The notes below the pieces were generated by a model. That model worked only from the letters and a program-made list of their open reading frames with translations, was not told where the DNA came from and did no database searches. This document shows positions 27,939-36,482 of a stretch of DNA of 64,000 nt, piece after piece. The translations under genes were made by a program, and so were the position numbers. The stretch's first letter is position 1, and every line of letters begins with the position of its first letter. Origin of the DNA: Clostridium sp. CAG:417 (GTDB lineage: Bacteria > Bacillota_I > Bacilli_A > RF39 > UBA660); the NCBI GenBank assembly GCA_000432835.1, contig FR890375.1, forward strand, positions 124,001 through 188,000, written 5' to 3'.

Positions 27939-28124
27939 TTATTTTTTTTCTTCATCTTTTTTATAATTAACCGTGTCATGCAATGTCCTATAAATACGAT
28001 TAACATCTATAAGATTATCATTAAAATATTCATAATTTAAACAAATTAAATCAGCAAGCAGTCTAGCATCATTTTCCATTCTTAATTTATTATCTTTTTT
28101 AACAAATTCCTTTTCATTTTTCAT
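27939..28124 (-). CDS. Small hypothetical protein
   Basis: 61 residues, charged and helical: MKNEKEFVKKDNKLRMENDA then LLADLICLNYEYF. It has GGAGGACGAATCTC before the ATG, a good site, which argues for expression. It lies between the phosphoesterase remnant and the PHP-ATPase pair. No family recognised. Confidence 0.55.
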   Translation of the reverse strand: MKNEKEFVKKDNKLRMENDARLLADLICLNYEYFNDNLIDVNRIYRTLHDTVNYKKDEEKK

Positions 28125-28194
28125 GAGATTCGTCCTCCAATTTATTGCATGTTACATCTCTTGCAATAGATTGTCAAATCATTATAATTTAATA

Positions 28195-28530
28195 TCAATT
28201 CAAATCAGAAAATAATTCATTCTCATTACTTTGTATTTTCTCTTCAATATGTTGCTTATCATTATTTAGTTCATTTATTTCTTTTATTATTGAATCGATT
28301 AAATTAATTACTTCTAGAAAATAATCTTTTTCATTTCCATCTTCTATTTGATCAATATTAGATGTAATTTGATAATTATTATCTTTTTTATAATCAAATA
28401 ATTCATATATATCATATGCATTAATATTTTTATCTGAAAATTTTATTTCCTTTTTATTTTTTGAATTTTCATTTAATAAAGCTATATCAAATTTATCATC
28501 CATTTTTATGTTAATTGTTATCTTTGTCAT
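28195..28530 (-). CDS. Small partner protein of the PHP-ATPase
   Basis: 111 residues, acidic. MTKITINIKMDDKFDIALLN looks like a short beta-domain and the C-terminal 40 residues a coiled coil (IKEINELNNDKQHIEEKI). Its start overlaps the end of the PHP-ATPase gene by 20 bp, which strongly suggests coupled translation and a shared complex. Family unknown. Confidence 0.65.
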   Translation of the reverse strand: MTKITINIKMDDKFDIALLNENSKNKKEIKFSDKNINAYDIYELFDYKKDNNYQITSNIDQIEDGNEKDYFLEVINLIDSIIKEINELNNDKQHIEEKIQSNENELFSDLN

Positions 28531-30823
28531 ATTTTTTTAATCTCCCTTCTATGGCGGCATATCCACCATCTAAATTATCTTTAATTAAATCAAGTATAGA
28601 GTAGTCTTCATCATACTCTAAAGCACCATATTTTATATCAAGTTTATTATTTACTTTATTTAAATATATAACATTATCTACATCTAAATTTACAACAAGC
28701 ATAGGATTATGTGTTACTATTAAAACCTGTTTTTTATCTCTTATATTACTTAAAATTTTTAATAAAAATTTATTAATTCTTTTTGGATTAATATCATCTT
28801 CTGGTTGATCAATAGCTAATACATAAAAATCTGATTCTTGTTCTTGAATCTGAAATTTATAATAGACAAGAGATATTTCACCTGGCGTATTTCCTACTAT
28901 TGTCTTAGATTGTACTTCTGAAATAAATGTGTTTTCTTTTGAATATTCATTAATAAAACCTTGTATTCTTTGAATTTTATACTTTCCTATTTCTTTCATT
29001 GAAGAGCAATTTTTTAAAGCTTTCAAATAACTATCTTCAGTATCTATTTTCTTTATTGCTTTTTCTGATGAATACTCATTATTAAAACAATATTTATAAA
29101 ATTCATCTTTTAAATCAGAATTATGATAAAGAGCTTTTTTGGTAAATTCATACCCACTTTTTTGTTTTATTGATGAGCCATTTATTCTTTTAGGAAATTC
29201 TGGAAATATATTATCCTTATTCTCTAATTTAATAAAATCAATTATAGATTTTTTAAAATCATTATAGTTGTTTAATAATTGTTTTTTTTCTTTTTCATCA
29301 GATGTTCTACGTGTAGATAATGATGTTTCATAATTATTTAAATGTTTAGTAATTATACTACGAACTTTATTGTCCTTTTCTTTCAATAAATAATTATTTT
29401 CTATATTTTTATAAATATCATCTAACTCTTTAATAGTAAAATTTATCTTGTCTTCGAGCATTAATTTTTTGTAATAATCTTTATTATTATTAAATTCACC
29501 TTTCAATGTAGAAATTGCATTATTTAACTTATTCTTTCTTTCATTGTCTTCTGATATATCTAATAAATCAATTGTAGAATTAATATTAGGCAAATAAAAA
29601 TTACCTTTAACTGGGATGACACTTATTGATTTGTTTTTTAATTTATCCCTACTTTCATTAACAGAAATATTTTGCATTACATATTTATGAAGTTTTGAAA
29701 AATAATCAGTTATATTTAAAGAAAAAGTTGCTTTAGTTGAAATCTCATTGTAATAGTCGGATGAGCCACTAAAAAGCATCCCATCTTTTACTTTATCCTT
29801 TATTTCACCTTGAGAAATATATTCTATGTAATTTTTTTGGAAATCTTTTTTATTATAATTAAAAGCTAACTTGTTTTCTTTGACTAAATCATCATAATAT
29901 CTAATTTTACCATTACAGAGTAAATTTAATAACATCGTTTTCCCTGAGCCATTATCTCCAATAATAGTATTTATACCATTAACTAATGGATACATTTTCT
30001 CTCCTACTTTTATATTTTCAATATAATAGGAGTTATGATTTTCATTTCTATTAGCTCTACTGTTAAATGAACTAATAGCCATTAACAATCCCTTAAAAGT
30101 AGGTAAACATTTTAATGAAGTAAATTTCCTATCTATTTTATTGTTCTTGTCTCGATAAGGATATGAATTCCAATCATGACAATCACTCCCAGTAATCAGT
30201 GGAAAATCAATATTCAAATCATTTAAGCTGTTTTTAACAATACCCTCAGTTCTATTACTTCCAAACTCTAAAGAATCTATATAGCAAGTTTTCAAAAAGA
30301 AAGACGGATCATCACAAGCAGCAGACAGACTATCTGTCTTACCCGTTTTATTATCTAGTGATTGTTTTTGATGAACAATTAATATTGTTTTTAATCCAAT
30401 TTTTTTTATTAATATTTCAAATTCATCCATCGTATAAGATTCATCTTTAGATAATTCTTTATAATCTTTAATTACTTTAGGTATATCCTGTAGTTTTGTA
30501 AAATCTGAGTCATCAAAAATGGCAATAATGTGACATTTTGGTAAATTTTCATCTAATTGAACATCAAATTCTATACCAGGCAAATTTTTCTTAACTATCT
30601 TATTTTCCTTTATTTTTTCATTTAATTTTGTATATAATTCATAATCAAATCTATTATGATCAGTTATTGCAAACATGTTTATATTATTAGTTTCTAATGC
30701 TTTTAATAAAATATCTATATTTTCAATTTTTGAATTATCTACAATTGAACCATCCTTATAAAAACTAGCATAAGAATGAATATGTAAATCGATATTGATT
30801 GTTTTTTCGGCAAAATGTTCCAT
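28511..30823 (-). CDS. PHP-domain plus SMC-like ATPase, TrlF-type defence protein
   Basis: 770 residues. The N-terminal 250 residues are a PHP phosphoesterase: DLHIHSYASF, FAITDHNRFDY, PGIEFDV, IVHQKQS and GSDCHDW supply the metal-binding histidines and aspartates. From about residue 270 there is an ABC/SMC-type ATPase with TIIGDNGSGKTMLLNLL (Walker A), a long coiled coil (about 420-570), AIDQPEDDINPKR (Walker B) and VTHNPML (switch histidine). This PHP-AAA layout is that of the TrlF family, common in mobile defence regions and possibly acting on nucleic acid or nucleotide. Head of a two-gene operon. Confidence 0.88.
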   Translation of the reverse strand: MEHFAEKTINIDLHIHSYASFYKDGSIVDNSKIENIDILLKALETNNINMFAITDHNRFDYELYTKLNEKIKENKIVKKNLPGIEFDVQLDENLPKCHIIAIFDDSDFTKLQDIPKVIKDYKELSKDESYTMDEFEILIKKIGLKTILIVHQKQSLDNKTGKTDSLSAACDDPSFFLKTCYIDSLEFGSNRTEGIVKNSLNDLNIDFPLITGSDCHDWNSYPYRDKNNKIDRKFTSLKCLPTFKGLLMAISSFNSRANRNENHNSYYIENIKVGEKMYPLVNGINTIIGDNGSGKTMLLNLLCNGKIRYYDDLVKENKLAFNYNKKDFQKNYIEYISQGEIKDKVKDGMLFSGSSDYYNEISTKATFSLNITDYFSKLHKYVMQNISVNESRDKLKNKSISVIPVKGNFYLPNINSTIDLLDISEDNERKNKLNNAISTLKGEFNNNKDYYKKLMLEDKINFTIKELDDIYKNIENNYLLKEKDNKVRSIITKHLNNYETSLSTRRTSDEKEKKQLLNNYNDFKKSIIDFIKLENKDNIFPEFPKRINGSSIKQKSGYEFTKKALYHNSDLKDEFYKYCFNNEYSSEKAIKKIDTEDSYLKALKNCSSMKEIGKYKIQRIQGFINEYSKENTFISEVQSKTIVGNTPGEISLVYYKFQIQEQESDFYVLAIDQPEDDINPKRINKFLLKILSNIRDKKQVLIVTHNPMLVVNLDVDNVIYLNKVNNKLDIKYGALEYDEDYSILDLIKDNLDGGYAAIEGRLKKYDKDNN

Positions 30824-31017
30824 ATTCTTTACTTCCTTTCAGCATATACTTACAAAAATTGTTGTTATATTTATTATATCATCAAAAAAGAAAAAATAGC
30901 ATTTATCTCTCAAATAAACACTATTTCTACAGTATTTAATATATTTCTAGATAAATTATACTATCTAACTTAATCGTTCAAATACAGTCGCCTTAATACC
31001 CAATCAAATTATGTAAT

Positions 31018-31037
31018 GGTAAGTAAACTCGCCACCT
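31018..31037. other. Right attachment site of element A
   Basis: Core TCGCCACCT at 31029-31037. The element arm GGTAAGTAAACTC (31018-31030) is inverted relative to the left arm, with one mismatch in 13. Right of the core, amidase coding sequence (NHINAGGGE) resumes. Confidence 0.85.
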
Positions 31038-31268
31038 CCTGCATTTATGTGATTAGAAATTATTATGACATCGGTACCATTTCCAAATGGATCTGTCATT
31101 CTTTTGATTCTTTCATTTCTTGTTAGCGTTTCATCTGTATCTCTAACTATAGATGTTGGCACGCCTAACTCTTGGAGTCTCTTATACATGTATTGTGCCG
31201 CTCTTAATGTTAAATCTTTTTCTTTTAATGAACCGCTTATTGCTCCCGGATCATCTCCGCCATGTCGG
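31029..31268 (-). pseudogene. Amidase_3 cell-wall hydrolase, middle piece
   Basis: The frame on the minus strand reads HGGDDPGAISGSLKEKDLTL, then AAQYMYKRLQELGVPTSIVRDTDETLTRN, then ISNHINAGGGE, the start and middle of an Amidase_3 domain including the zinc histidine of SNHINA. It is closed on both sides by mobile elements: at the 3' end it runs into FTYHYII and a stop inside element A. The open 61-residue frame at 31004-31189 is only part of this piece and not a gene of its own. A 0.24-kb piece, it cannot encode a working enzyme. Confidence 0.93.
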
Positions 31269-31287
31269 GGTATCGGAAAAGTCCAAA
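31260..31287. other. Left attachment site of element B
   Basis: Core CCATG at 31260-31264 is matched at 45530-45534. The element arm to its right (TCGGGGTATCGGAAAAGTCC and AAA, to 31287) is an imperfect inverted partner of TTTGGGCTAATC at 45510-45521. The exact crossover bases cannot be fixed from sequence alone because the shared core is short. Confidence 0.75.
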
Positions 31288-31298
31288 TTTATTATTAT

Positions 31299-31667
31299 TT
31301 ATATTTCTACTGGTTCTTTTGAATCTAACATAGATTTTGTTAAGTTTGTAGAAGAAACTATGGTTTTATTGTTCCAATAATTCAATAATTTATCTTTGTT
31401 TTCTTTTACCCATTTAATAGCGATATTTTTATTTTTATTTGAAATATTTCCAGCTAACACTTTAAAATCTAGTAACGAAATAGAAATTTCATATTTATCA
31501 TATATTGCATGTACATGTGGAGGATTATGATCACTAGTATAAACATAAAATTTTATACCTTTTTCCTTTCCTAATCTCTCTCTTATCTCATACACTTCAA
31601 ATACATCTCTATAAAAATTTCTTATTTCTATTGGAATACCAAAATAATGCATTTCTTCTACTTTCAT
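31299..31667 (-). CDS. DUF4160 family protein
   Basis: About 122 residues from MKVEEMHYFGIPIEI, preferred because GAGG lies just upstream. DUF4160 signature: KFYVYTSDHNPPHVHAIYDKYE followed by ISLLDFKVLAG and KNKNIAIKWVKENKDKLL. DUF4160 genes are frequent in mobile elements and sometimes paired with DUF2442, which is absent here. Function unknown; a toxin-antitoxin-type role has been guessed for such pairs. Its start overlaps no gene but lies within the last codons after the recombinase stop. Confidence 0.8.
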   Translation of the reverse strand: MKVEEMHYFGIPIEIRNFYRDVFEVYEIRERLGKEKGIKFYVYTSDHNPPHVHAIYDKYEISISLLDFKVLAGNISNKNKNIAIKWVKENKDKLLNYWNNKTIVSSTNLTKSMLDSKEPVEI

Positions 31668-31677
31668 AACTACTACC

Positions 31678-33279
31678 TCAAAACTCAAAATTCCATTCTA
31701 TTTCAATATCTCTTGTTTTATTTTCTTTATCATATTCTCCAATATATACTTTATCAATAAACTCATCTAATATAATTTTATTTAGTTCTTTTATGTGCTT
31801 GTATTTCTTTAATATGCTATCAGCATTTTTCTTTTCTTTCTTTTCTACTTTTAACTCATCAATTTGTTTATCTATTATTTCAATTCTTTTCATCATATTT
31901 TCTATTTCATTGAAATAATCTTTTGACATCATCTGAAACATATCTTCAGAAATAACTCCCTTAACTTTTTCCTCAAAAAGATTTCTATAATAAGTTTTAT
32001 TATTACTTATTTTTTTATTTAAATCTTCTTTTTCTTTTATTAGTGCTTTTACTGAATCATTATTATCTGTATCTTGTTTTTCTCTGACTTCATAGAGTTT
32101 TTTTAAATCATTTCTATCATAATAATTGTCTAATAAATCATTTATAGCGTTTAATAATATTTCTTCTAACTTATCCATTCTAATTGATTTATTGTTATCG
32201 CAAATATGAAATTTTTTATTACCTTTACATTGCATATATGCTCTTTGTCCTGTCTTTTCACTTTTAACATTATAAACATTTCTCATAAATGCTTTACCAC
32301 AACAACTACAATATACTTTTCTAGTAAAATAATTAATTTGTCCTGTTTTAGTAACCTTATAATGTGTACCTAATATTGATTGCACTTTATTCCAAATTTC
32401 CATATCTATAATTGGCTCATGTGTATTTGGGGTTCTACACCATTCACTAGCAGAAACACTTTTCTTTTTATGATTTTTATAGCTTACATAAGTTGTTTTT
32501 CCCTGTACTAAATTACCAATATATACTTCGTTTTTTAATATTTGTGCTACTGTATCAGGATTCCATCTAACTGTTTCTAAATCACAATTAGAACACACAA
32601 ATTTACTACCTTTTTGTTTTTTATAAACTGACCTGGGCAAAATATTATTATTGTTTAAATATTCACATATTCTATGATAACCATATCCATCTGCATACAT
32701 TTTGAATATCTTTTTAACAACTTCAGCAGCTACAGGATCAATGACTAATTTATGGTAATCTTCTTCACCCCTATCATATCCGTAAGGTGCAAAACTTCCC
32801 ATAAATAATCCATCTTCCCTTTTATTTCTTAAAGATTTTTTAATATTCTGTGATAAGTCATCTAAATACCACTCATTAATTAATCCATTTATCTGTCTTG
32901 ATTTTTTATTTGCTTCAATACTAGTATCAGCATTATCAACTATACTTACAAATCTAACTCCCCATTCAAGAAATTTATTATGTAAATAATATTCAATAAC
33001 ACCCATATCTCTTGAAAATCTTGATTGAGATTTAGAAAGGACTAAATTAATTTTTCCACTTTCACAATCTTTTATAAGTCTTTCAAAATCAGGTCTAAAT
33101 GTTCCTGCTCCTGAAAAGTCATCATCAGAATAAATGTCTACAATATTCCAACCATTTTGATCAGCATATTTTAAACACATACTTCTTTGATTTACTATAC
33201 TATCACTATCATCAGTTCTATTTATTTTATCTCTATCTTCGTCAGATAATCTACAATATACACCTACCTTTTCTATCAT
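31678..33279 (-). CDS. Large serine recombinase (integrase of element B)
   Basis: About 533 residues from MIEKVGVYCRLSDED, with GGAGGAGTGGCT upstream. Catalytic resolvase domain (about 1-145) with serine in CRLSDEDRD and arginines in SKSQSRFSRDMG; recombinase domain (about 160-290, FMGSFAPYGYDRGEED); zinc ribbon CSCCGKAFMRN; coiled coil (about 400-500). It belongs to the same broad family as element A's enzyme but is clearly diverged, consistent with its different target core. It sits 0.4 kb from the left end and is the likely integrase/excisionase. Confidence 0.95.
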   Translation of the reverse strand: MIEKVGVYCRLSDEDRDKINRTDDSDSIVNQRSMCLKYADQNGWNIVDIYSDDDFSGAGTFRPDFERLIKDCESGKINLVLSKSQSRFSRDMGVIEYYLHNKFLEWGVRFVSIVDNADTSIEANKKSRQINGLINEWYLDDLSQNIKKSLRNKREDGLFMGSFAPYGYDRGEEDYHKLVIDPVAAEVVKKIFKMYADGYGYHRICEYLNNNNILPRSVYKKQKGSKFVCSNCDLETVRWNPDTVAQILKNEVYIGNLVQGKTTYVSYKNHKKKSVSASEWCRTPNTHEPIIDMEIWNKVQSILGTHYKVTKTGQINYFTRKVYCSCCGKAFMRNVYNVKSEKTGQRAYMQCKGNKKFHICDNNKSIRMDKLEEILLNAINDLLDNYYDRNDLKKLYEVREKQDTDNNDSVKALIKEKEDLNKKISNNKTYYRNLFEEKVKGVISEDMFQMMSKDYFNEIENMMKRIEIIDKQIDELKVEKKEKKNADSILKKYKHIKELNKIILDEFIDKVYIGEYDKENKTRDIEIEWNFEF

Positions 33280-33352
33280 AGCCACTCCTCCAAACTTAAA
33301 GAATGACTATAAATGCTTATTAGCAATACAAGTATATTATAAACCAAAATCA

Positions 33353-33493
33353 CTAATTATTTAATCCTAATTCTTGATTTTCTAGTTTTAATATAATATT
33401 TAGCAATTTTTTATTGAATAATTCTTTTAATTCTTCCTTTGATTTATTGTCATCATTTTTGAATTTATATTTTACATTATATACTACCTCCAT
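33353..33493 (-). CDS. Small protein upstream of the recombinase
   Basis: 46 residues: MEVVYNVKYKFKNDDNKSKE then a helical basic tail with LFNKKLLNIILKL. The ATG follows a purine-rich stretch. Short proteins of this kind often lie just upstream of large serine recombinases in Firmicute elements, where a role in recombination direction has been suggested. Element A has a small gene at the equivalent place. Confidence 0.55.
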   Translation of the reverse strand: MEVVYNVKYKFKNDDNKSKEELKELFNKKLLNIILKLENQELGLNN

Positions 33494-33559
33494 TTTCTTT
33501 TTACCCCCCTTTTCTTTAATTATAAATTAAATACTCCTTTCATAATATCTCTCCTTTCT

Positions 33560-34024
33560 TTATTCAAATTCTTTTAACATATTATCTATTTCTTCTATTT
33601 CTTCTTTACTTGCTTTTTTAGAAACACAAACCTCTGGATGTTCCATCCAATAAGGAACAATTTCTTCTTTCTTAAATTTATTATATTTATTTTTATAATT
33701 ATTATTTATATTATGGTAGCAAGATTCTGCTACCCTTTGACTACGATTATTTGCTACTTCGGTAGCAACTTTTGTTGGTATATTTTCTGTATTAAGATAT
33801 ATTCTACGATTATTGTTTTCATATTTTACTATGACATATCCTAATTTCTTTAATTTAGACAATGAATCACTAATCGTTCTAATTGAAGTATCAATATAGT
33901 TAGCTAAATATTTATTATTTGCATAGCAATAATTACTATTTAAGGCAAGTGATATGATAAGACTTAAAAGATCATTATCAGTTCTATTTAAGTTCTTATC
34001 ATTAAATAATATTCTTGGAGTCAT
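33560..34024 (-). CDS. Winged-helix HTH protein of element B
   Basis: About 155 residues if MTPRILFND is the start. The frame is open further upstream (to 34069) and GAAGGAG lies there, so the exact start is uncertain and could be a non-ATG codon. The HTH core NSNYCYANNKYLANYIDTSIRTISDSLSKLKKLGYVIV closely parallels the element A protein at 21601-21900. A polar linker and a C-terminal acidic tail (EEIEEIDNMLKEFE) follow. Likely a regulator of element maintenance. Confidence 0.75.
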   Translation of the reverse strand: MTPRILFNDKNLNRTDNDLLSLIISLALNSNYCYANNKYLANYIDTSIRTISDSLSKLKKLGYVIVKYENNNRRIYLNTENIPTKVATEVANNRSQRVAESCYHNINNNYKNKYNKFKKEEIVPYWMEHPEVCVSKKASKEEIEEIDNMLKEFE

Positions 34025-34235
34025 GATAAAATCACAATCTAATCTTATAATAATAATAATCTCCTTCAAATAATAAATTAAGACTTTCCTACTCCTTTAC
34101 GATTTAACATCTTAAGGGAATATTTTATCCGTTCCCAAAAGATATTAACTTGCTTTATTCTATATCTTATAGAAAAGGTACTAACATAAATCTCCGAACA
34201 TTTATTGTACCTAATTTACTAGCGATAATTCTACT

Positions 34236-34502
34236 CTAGCAAATTGTGTATTCGTATAATCCTCTGTCATATTCAGTAAATTTAATATAATTAAATTTTT
34301 CTAATAGTTTTAAGTTGTTTCTAAATCCAACATTTTTCATATGTTTGAGTTGTTTTTGAACTCTGCCTATGCTTATGTGTGTTATTGTTCTTTCAAATGC
34401 TTCAGTATATAAATAAGCATATATTTCTTTAGCCTCTGGCTTAATGTTTTTGTCTTTCCAAATCTTATGATTTGATAAATCTAGATGTTTTAAACTCCTC
34501 AT
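34236..34502 (-). CDS. Small winged-helix protein
   Basis: 88 residues with GGAGGAAATG upstream. MRSLKHLDLSNHKIWKDK is followed by EAKEIYAYLYTEAFE, then a recognition-helix-like ISIGRVQKQLKHMKNVGFRN and a wing (YIKFTEYDRGLYEYTIC). It looks like a DNA-binding replication or control protein. It diverges from the XRE regulator gene across a 155-bp control region. Confidence 0.6.
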   Translation of the reverse strand: MRSLKHLDLSNHKIWKDKNIKPEAKEIYAYLYTEAFERTITHISIGRVQKQLKHMKNVGFRNNLKLLEKFNYIKFTEYDRGLYEYTIC

Positions 34503-34529
34503 TCATATCATTTCCTCCTTTCATAATTT

Positions 34530-34633
34530 GGAAACCAGATTTCCATTTCTAACTACATAATACATCGTAACTATCATTTTGTCAACTAAGTTTCCATTTT
34601 TTTCTTTACTTTTTAATTTTTTTACTATATAAT
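34530..34633. promoter_or_regulatory. Divergent control region of the XRE regulator
   Basis: On the plus strand TTTACT (34605-34610), 17 bp, TATAAT (34628-34633) forms the promoter of the XRE gene. GGAAA-N5-TTTCC and further TTTCCATTT copies near 34532-34600 are candidate repressor sites. Binding sites are inferred from symmetry only. Confidence 0.5.
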
Positions 34634-34657
34634 TGAATTATCAATGGGGATGATATT

Positions 34658-35167
34658 ATGTTGAAAAAGAATAATTCCAACGAAACTCTTGGTGAATTAA
34701 TTAAGAGTGCTAGAAAAGAAAAAGGATTATCTGCAAGAAAACTAGCTAGCTTACTTAATTTGAGTCATACTGAAATTAACAATATTGAAAGTGGATTTAG
34801 AGCTAAACCATCTATTATTGTTTTAAAAGGTATTGAACAATATTTAGGTATTCCATTTAGTAAAACTGCTAAACTTGCTGGATACTCTAAAGAAACAATT
34901 AAATATGGTGAAGAAGAAGTTATTGTTAGTTATGAAATGTATGATAAAAAAATAAGAGAATATAAAGAAGAAGTTAAACATGCTGAATTTATAATAGATC
35001 AAAAAAGACATGTAGCAATGGATACAAAAGAATACTTTAATGAAATACATGATTATTTAAAAAAACAAAAAGATATTGATAAATCATTATTGGATAAAGC
35101 TGATTCAATTGAAAGATATTTATCTGAAATTGAAAGAAAATACGAAAGTATTTCAAAAGAAAAATAG
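34658..35167 (+). CDS. XRE-family transcriptional regulator
   Basis: 169 residues. The N-terminal HTH_3 domain (about 10-70) is clear: LGELIKSARKEKGLSARKLA, then LLNLSHTEINNIESGFRAKPS and VLKGIEQYLGIPF. The C-terminal 90 residues form a charged helix/coiled coil without a peptidase motif. It is probably the master repressor of element B, transcribed away from the rest of the element from its own promoter. A terminator follows the stop directly. Confidence 0.9.
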   Translation: MLKKNNSNETLGELIKSARKEKGLSARKLASLLNLSHTEINNIESGFRAKPSIIVLKGIEQYLGIPFSKTAKLAGYSKETIKYGEEEVIVSYEMYDKKIREYKEEVKHAEFIIDQKRHVAMDTKEYFNEIHDYLKKQKDIDKSLLDKADSIERYLSEIERKYESISKEK

Positions 35168-35202
35168 TCTTTTACCTTAATAGGTATTAGACTATTTTTT
35201 CA
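35164..35202 (+). terminator. Rho-independent terminator of the XRE gene
   Basis: AATAGTCT and AGACTATT form an 8-bp stem followed by TTTTTTC, immediately after the XRE stop. Confidence 0.8.
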
Positions 35203-35290
35203 TAAAGAAGGCGTGGCACGTTTTGTTATGAAATAATGAAAGTGGCGATAGCATTCTTTCTTTTTTATGAAGTCATAAGACAAATAAAAA

Positions 35291-35330
35291 AGGCACAATA
35301 CTGCTTACTATGATTTGTAGTATTGTGCTT
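35291..35330. repeat. Strong 12-bp hairpin near oriT
   Basis: GCACAATACTGC and GTAGTATTGTGC are near-perfect inverted repeats around a 12-base AT loop. It ends about 30 bp before the oriT inverted repeats and may be part of the transfer origin or a terminator for the minus-strand operon. Confidence 0.65.
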
Positions 35331-35357
35331 AATGGGTTTCAAAAGGGTATCCCTTTG

Positions 35358-35400
35358 CACACAATCCTAGTTGGCAAAATGCCGACTTGGTAGTGTGTTA
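35358..35400 (+). other. oriT of the MobV/pMV158 type
   Basis: The nick consensus of MobM (pMV158) 5'-TAGTGTG/TTA is present exactly at 35391-35400, with the nick expected between 35397 and 35398. It lies at the foot of an imperfect hairpin: CACAC (35358-35362)/GTGTG (35393-35397) outside and CCTAGTTGGC/GCCGACTTGG inside. The same element encodes a MobV relaxase (42335-43624). The oriT is unusually far, about 7 kb, from that gene. Confidence 0.85.
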
Positions 35401-35425
35401 CTATCTTGTCTAAAAAGATAGTTAT

Positions 35426-36040
35426 TTAATCATCTTCATGATATAAGTATTCATCTGGTATATTTGGATAACCACTTATGTAAAAATTAAATATATCATT
35501 TAATATTTGAATACATATCCTATACGATTTTTCATCTAATTTATTTTCTTTAAAACAATTATCCAATTGATTTTTAAAATTAAAATATAAGTTTTCATAG
35601 TTGGTTTTATCTGTATTTTTAATATCACTTATGTTCTGAATTATATTACTTAATTCGTTTATTTCTAATTCTATTTTAGAATCAACTTTGGTTTCTATAT
35701 TTTCAATTAATTCATATAAAGAAAGTGCTAATGAATAATTAGAATAATCAGTATTGGAAGAACTTTCATATTGATTAAAGTAATTTTTAAGTTCATCTAT
35801 TGAATAATCATTCATATTATTTTCATTTAATTGATTACATAAATCAGAATCCAACACATAACCTTTTAATGATATTTTATTAAGTTTTAATGTTTTCTCT
35901 ATTTGATAATCGTCATCTGATAATTCTACAAGTTCATTTGCTTTTGTTATAAAATTAAATACTTTATTGTTAATATCGTTATGAATTTTATCTATTTCAA
36001 CATATGATTCTAATATTTTTACACTCAAATTATTATCCAT
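35426..36040 (-). CDS. Hypothetical acidic helical protein
   Basis: 204 residues, acidic, all-helical prediction, with no signal or membrane helix. MDNNLSVKILESYVEIDKIH starts it; the end is YPNIPDEYLYHEDD. Third gene of the operon led by the GH10-like protein, 20 bp after the HAD gene. Family not recognised; it may be a partner or antagonist of its operon neighbours. Confidence 0.6.
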   Translation of the reverse strand: MDNNLSVKILESYVEIDKIHNDINNKVFNFITKANELVELSDDDYQIEKTLKLNKISLKGYVLDSDLCNQLNENNMNDYSIDELKNYFNQYESSSNTDYSNYSLALSLYELIENIETKVDSKIELEINELSNIIQNISDIKNTDKTNYENLYFNFKNQLDNCFKENKLDEKSYRICIQILNDIFNFYISGYPNIPDEYLYHEDD

Positions 36041-36060
36041 GATATCATCATCCTTAATTA

Positions 36061-36477
36061 TTATTTTAAATTTATAATTGCTTCATTATATAATCTTAAT
36101 AATTCATTATATGTTTGATTTAAACCTGCACGATCATCTAATAGGATATTGTAATATACTTTTCTACCTTTAAATGGGATAAATGGTGCATCATCATTAA
36201 TAGAATCGTATGGTAAATTTTCTTTTTGTAAAATGGATTCTATTTCATTATATCTATCTGGTTCAGAAGAAGTAAAAACTATAAAATAAGCATATTCTTT
36301 ATATTTTCTAATTAAATCTTTAACCATTTCATAGGAAGCTCCTGTGTTATGATAATCAAAAACTGTACTGTCCAAATCATAAGCAATAATTAATTTTTTA
36401 TGTGCTTCAAATTCTTCTTTTAATCGTTTATAAGATTTTTCTTTATCTAAATATTCATCTATTACATTTTCATTCAT
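36061..36477 (-). CDS. HAD-superfamily phosphatase-like protein
   Basis: 138 residues. HAD motifs: I IIAYDLDSTVF (nucleophile and general acid aspartates in DLDST), II FIVFTSSEPDR, III a lysine in the FIPFKGRK region, and IV YNILLDDRAGL. It lacks a large cap domain, so a small-molecule, nucleotide or protein phosphatase, or a nucleotidase-like fold, is possible. It is the second gene in the GH10-like operon, starting 5 bp after that gene's stop. Confidence 0.8.
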   Translation of the reverse strand: MNENVIDEYLDKEKSYKRLKEEFEAHKKLIIAYDLDSTVFDYHNTGASYEMVKDLIRKYKEYAYFIVFTSSEPDRYNEIESILQKENLPYDSINDDAPFIPFKGRKVYYNILLDDRAGLNQTYNELLRLYNEAIINLK

Positions 36478-36482
36478 ATTGA

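Larger units (their letters stand above)
18128..31037. mobile_element. Integrated element A: serine-recombinase defence island
   Basis: About 12.9 kb bounded by the 9-bp direct repeat TCGCCACCT and by amidase gene pieces on both sides. Removing it rejoins ...NHINAGGGE to GAEVVYALRN in frame. It encodes a large serine recombinase, three small unknown proteins at the left end, a HTH protein, a restriction-modification operon with two methyltransferases, a Phd-like antitoxin, a decayed phosphoesterase and a PHP-ATPase with a small partner. No relaxase or conjugation gene is visible, so transfer would need help. Confidence 0.9.

Noticed and set aside
18128..31037. Element A as a conjugative element
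   Set aside because: No relaxase, VirB4-like ATPase or coupling protein is recognisable; only an integrase and cargo.
31004..31189. 61-residue open frame starting MYKRLQELG
   Set aside because: It is part of the middle amidase piece plus a few bases of element A, not an independent gene; the frame continues upstream to HGGDDPG.
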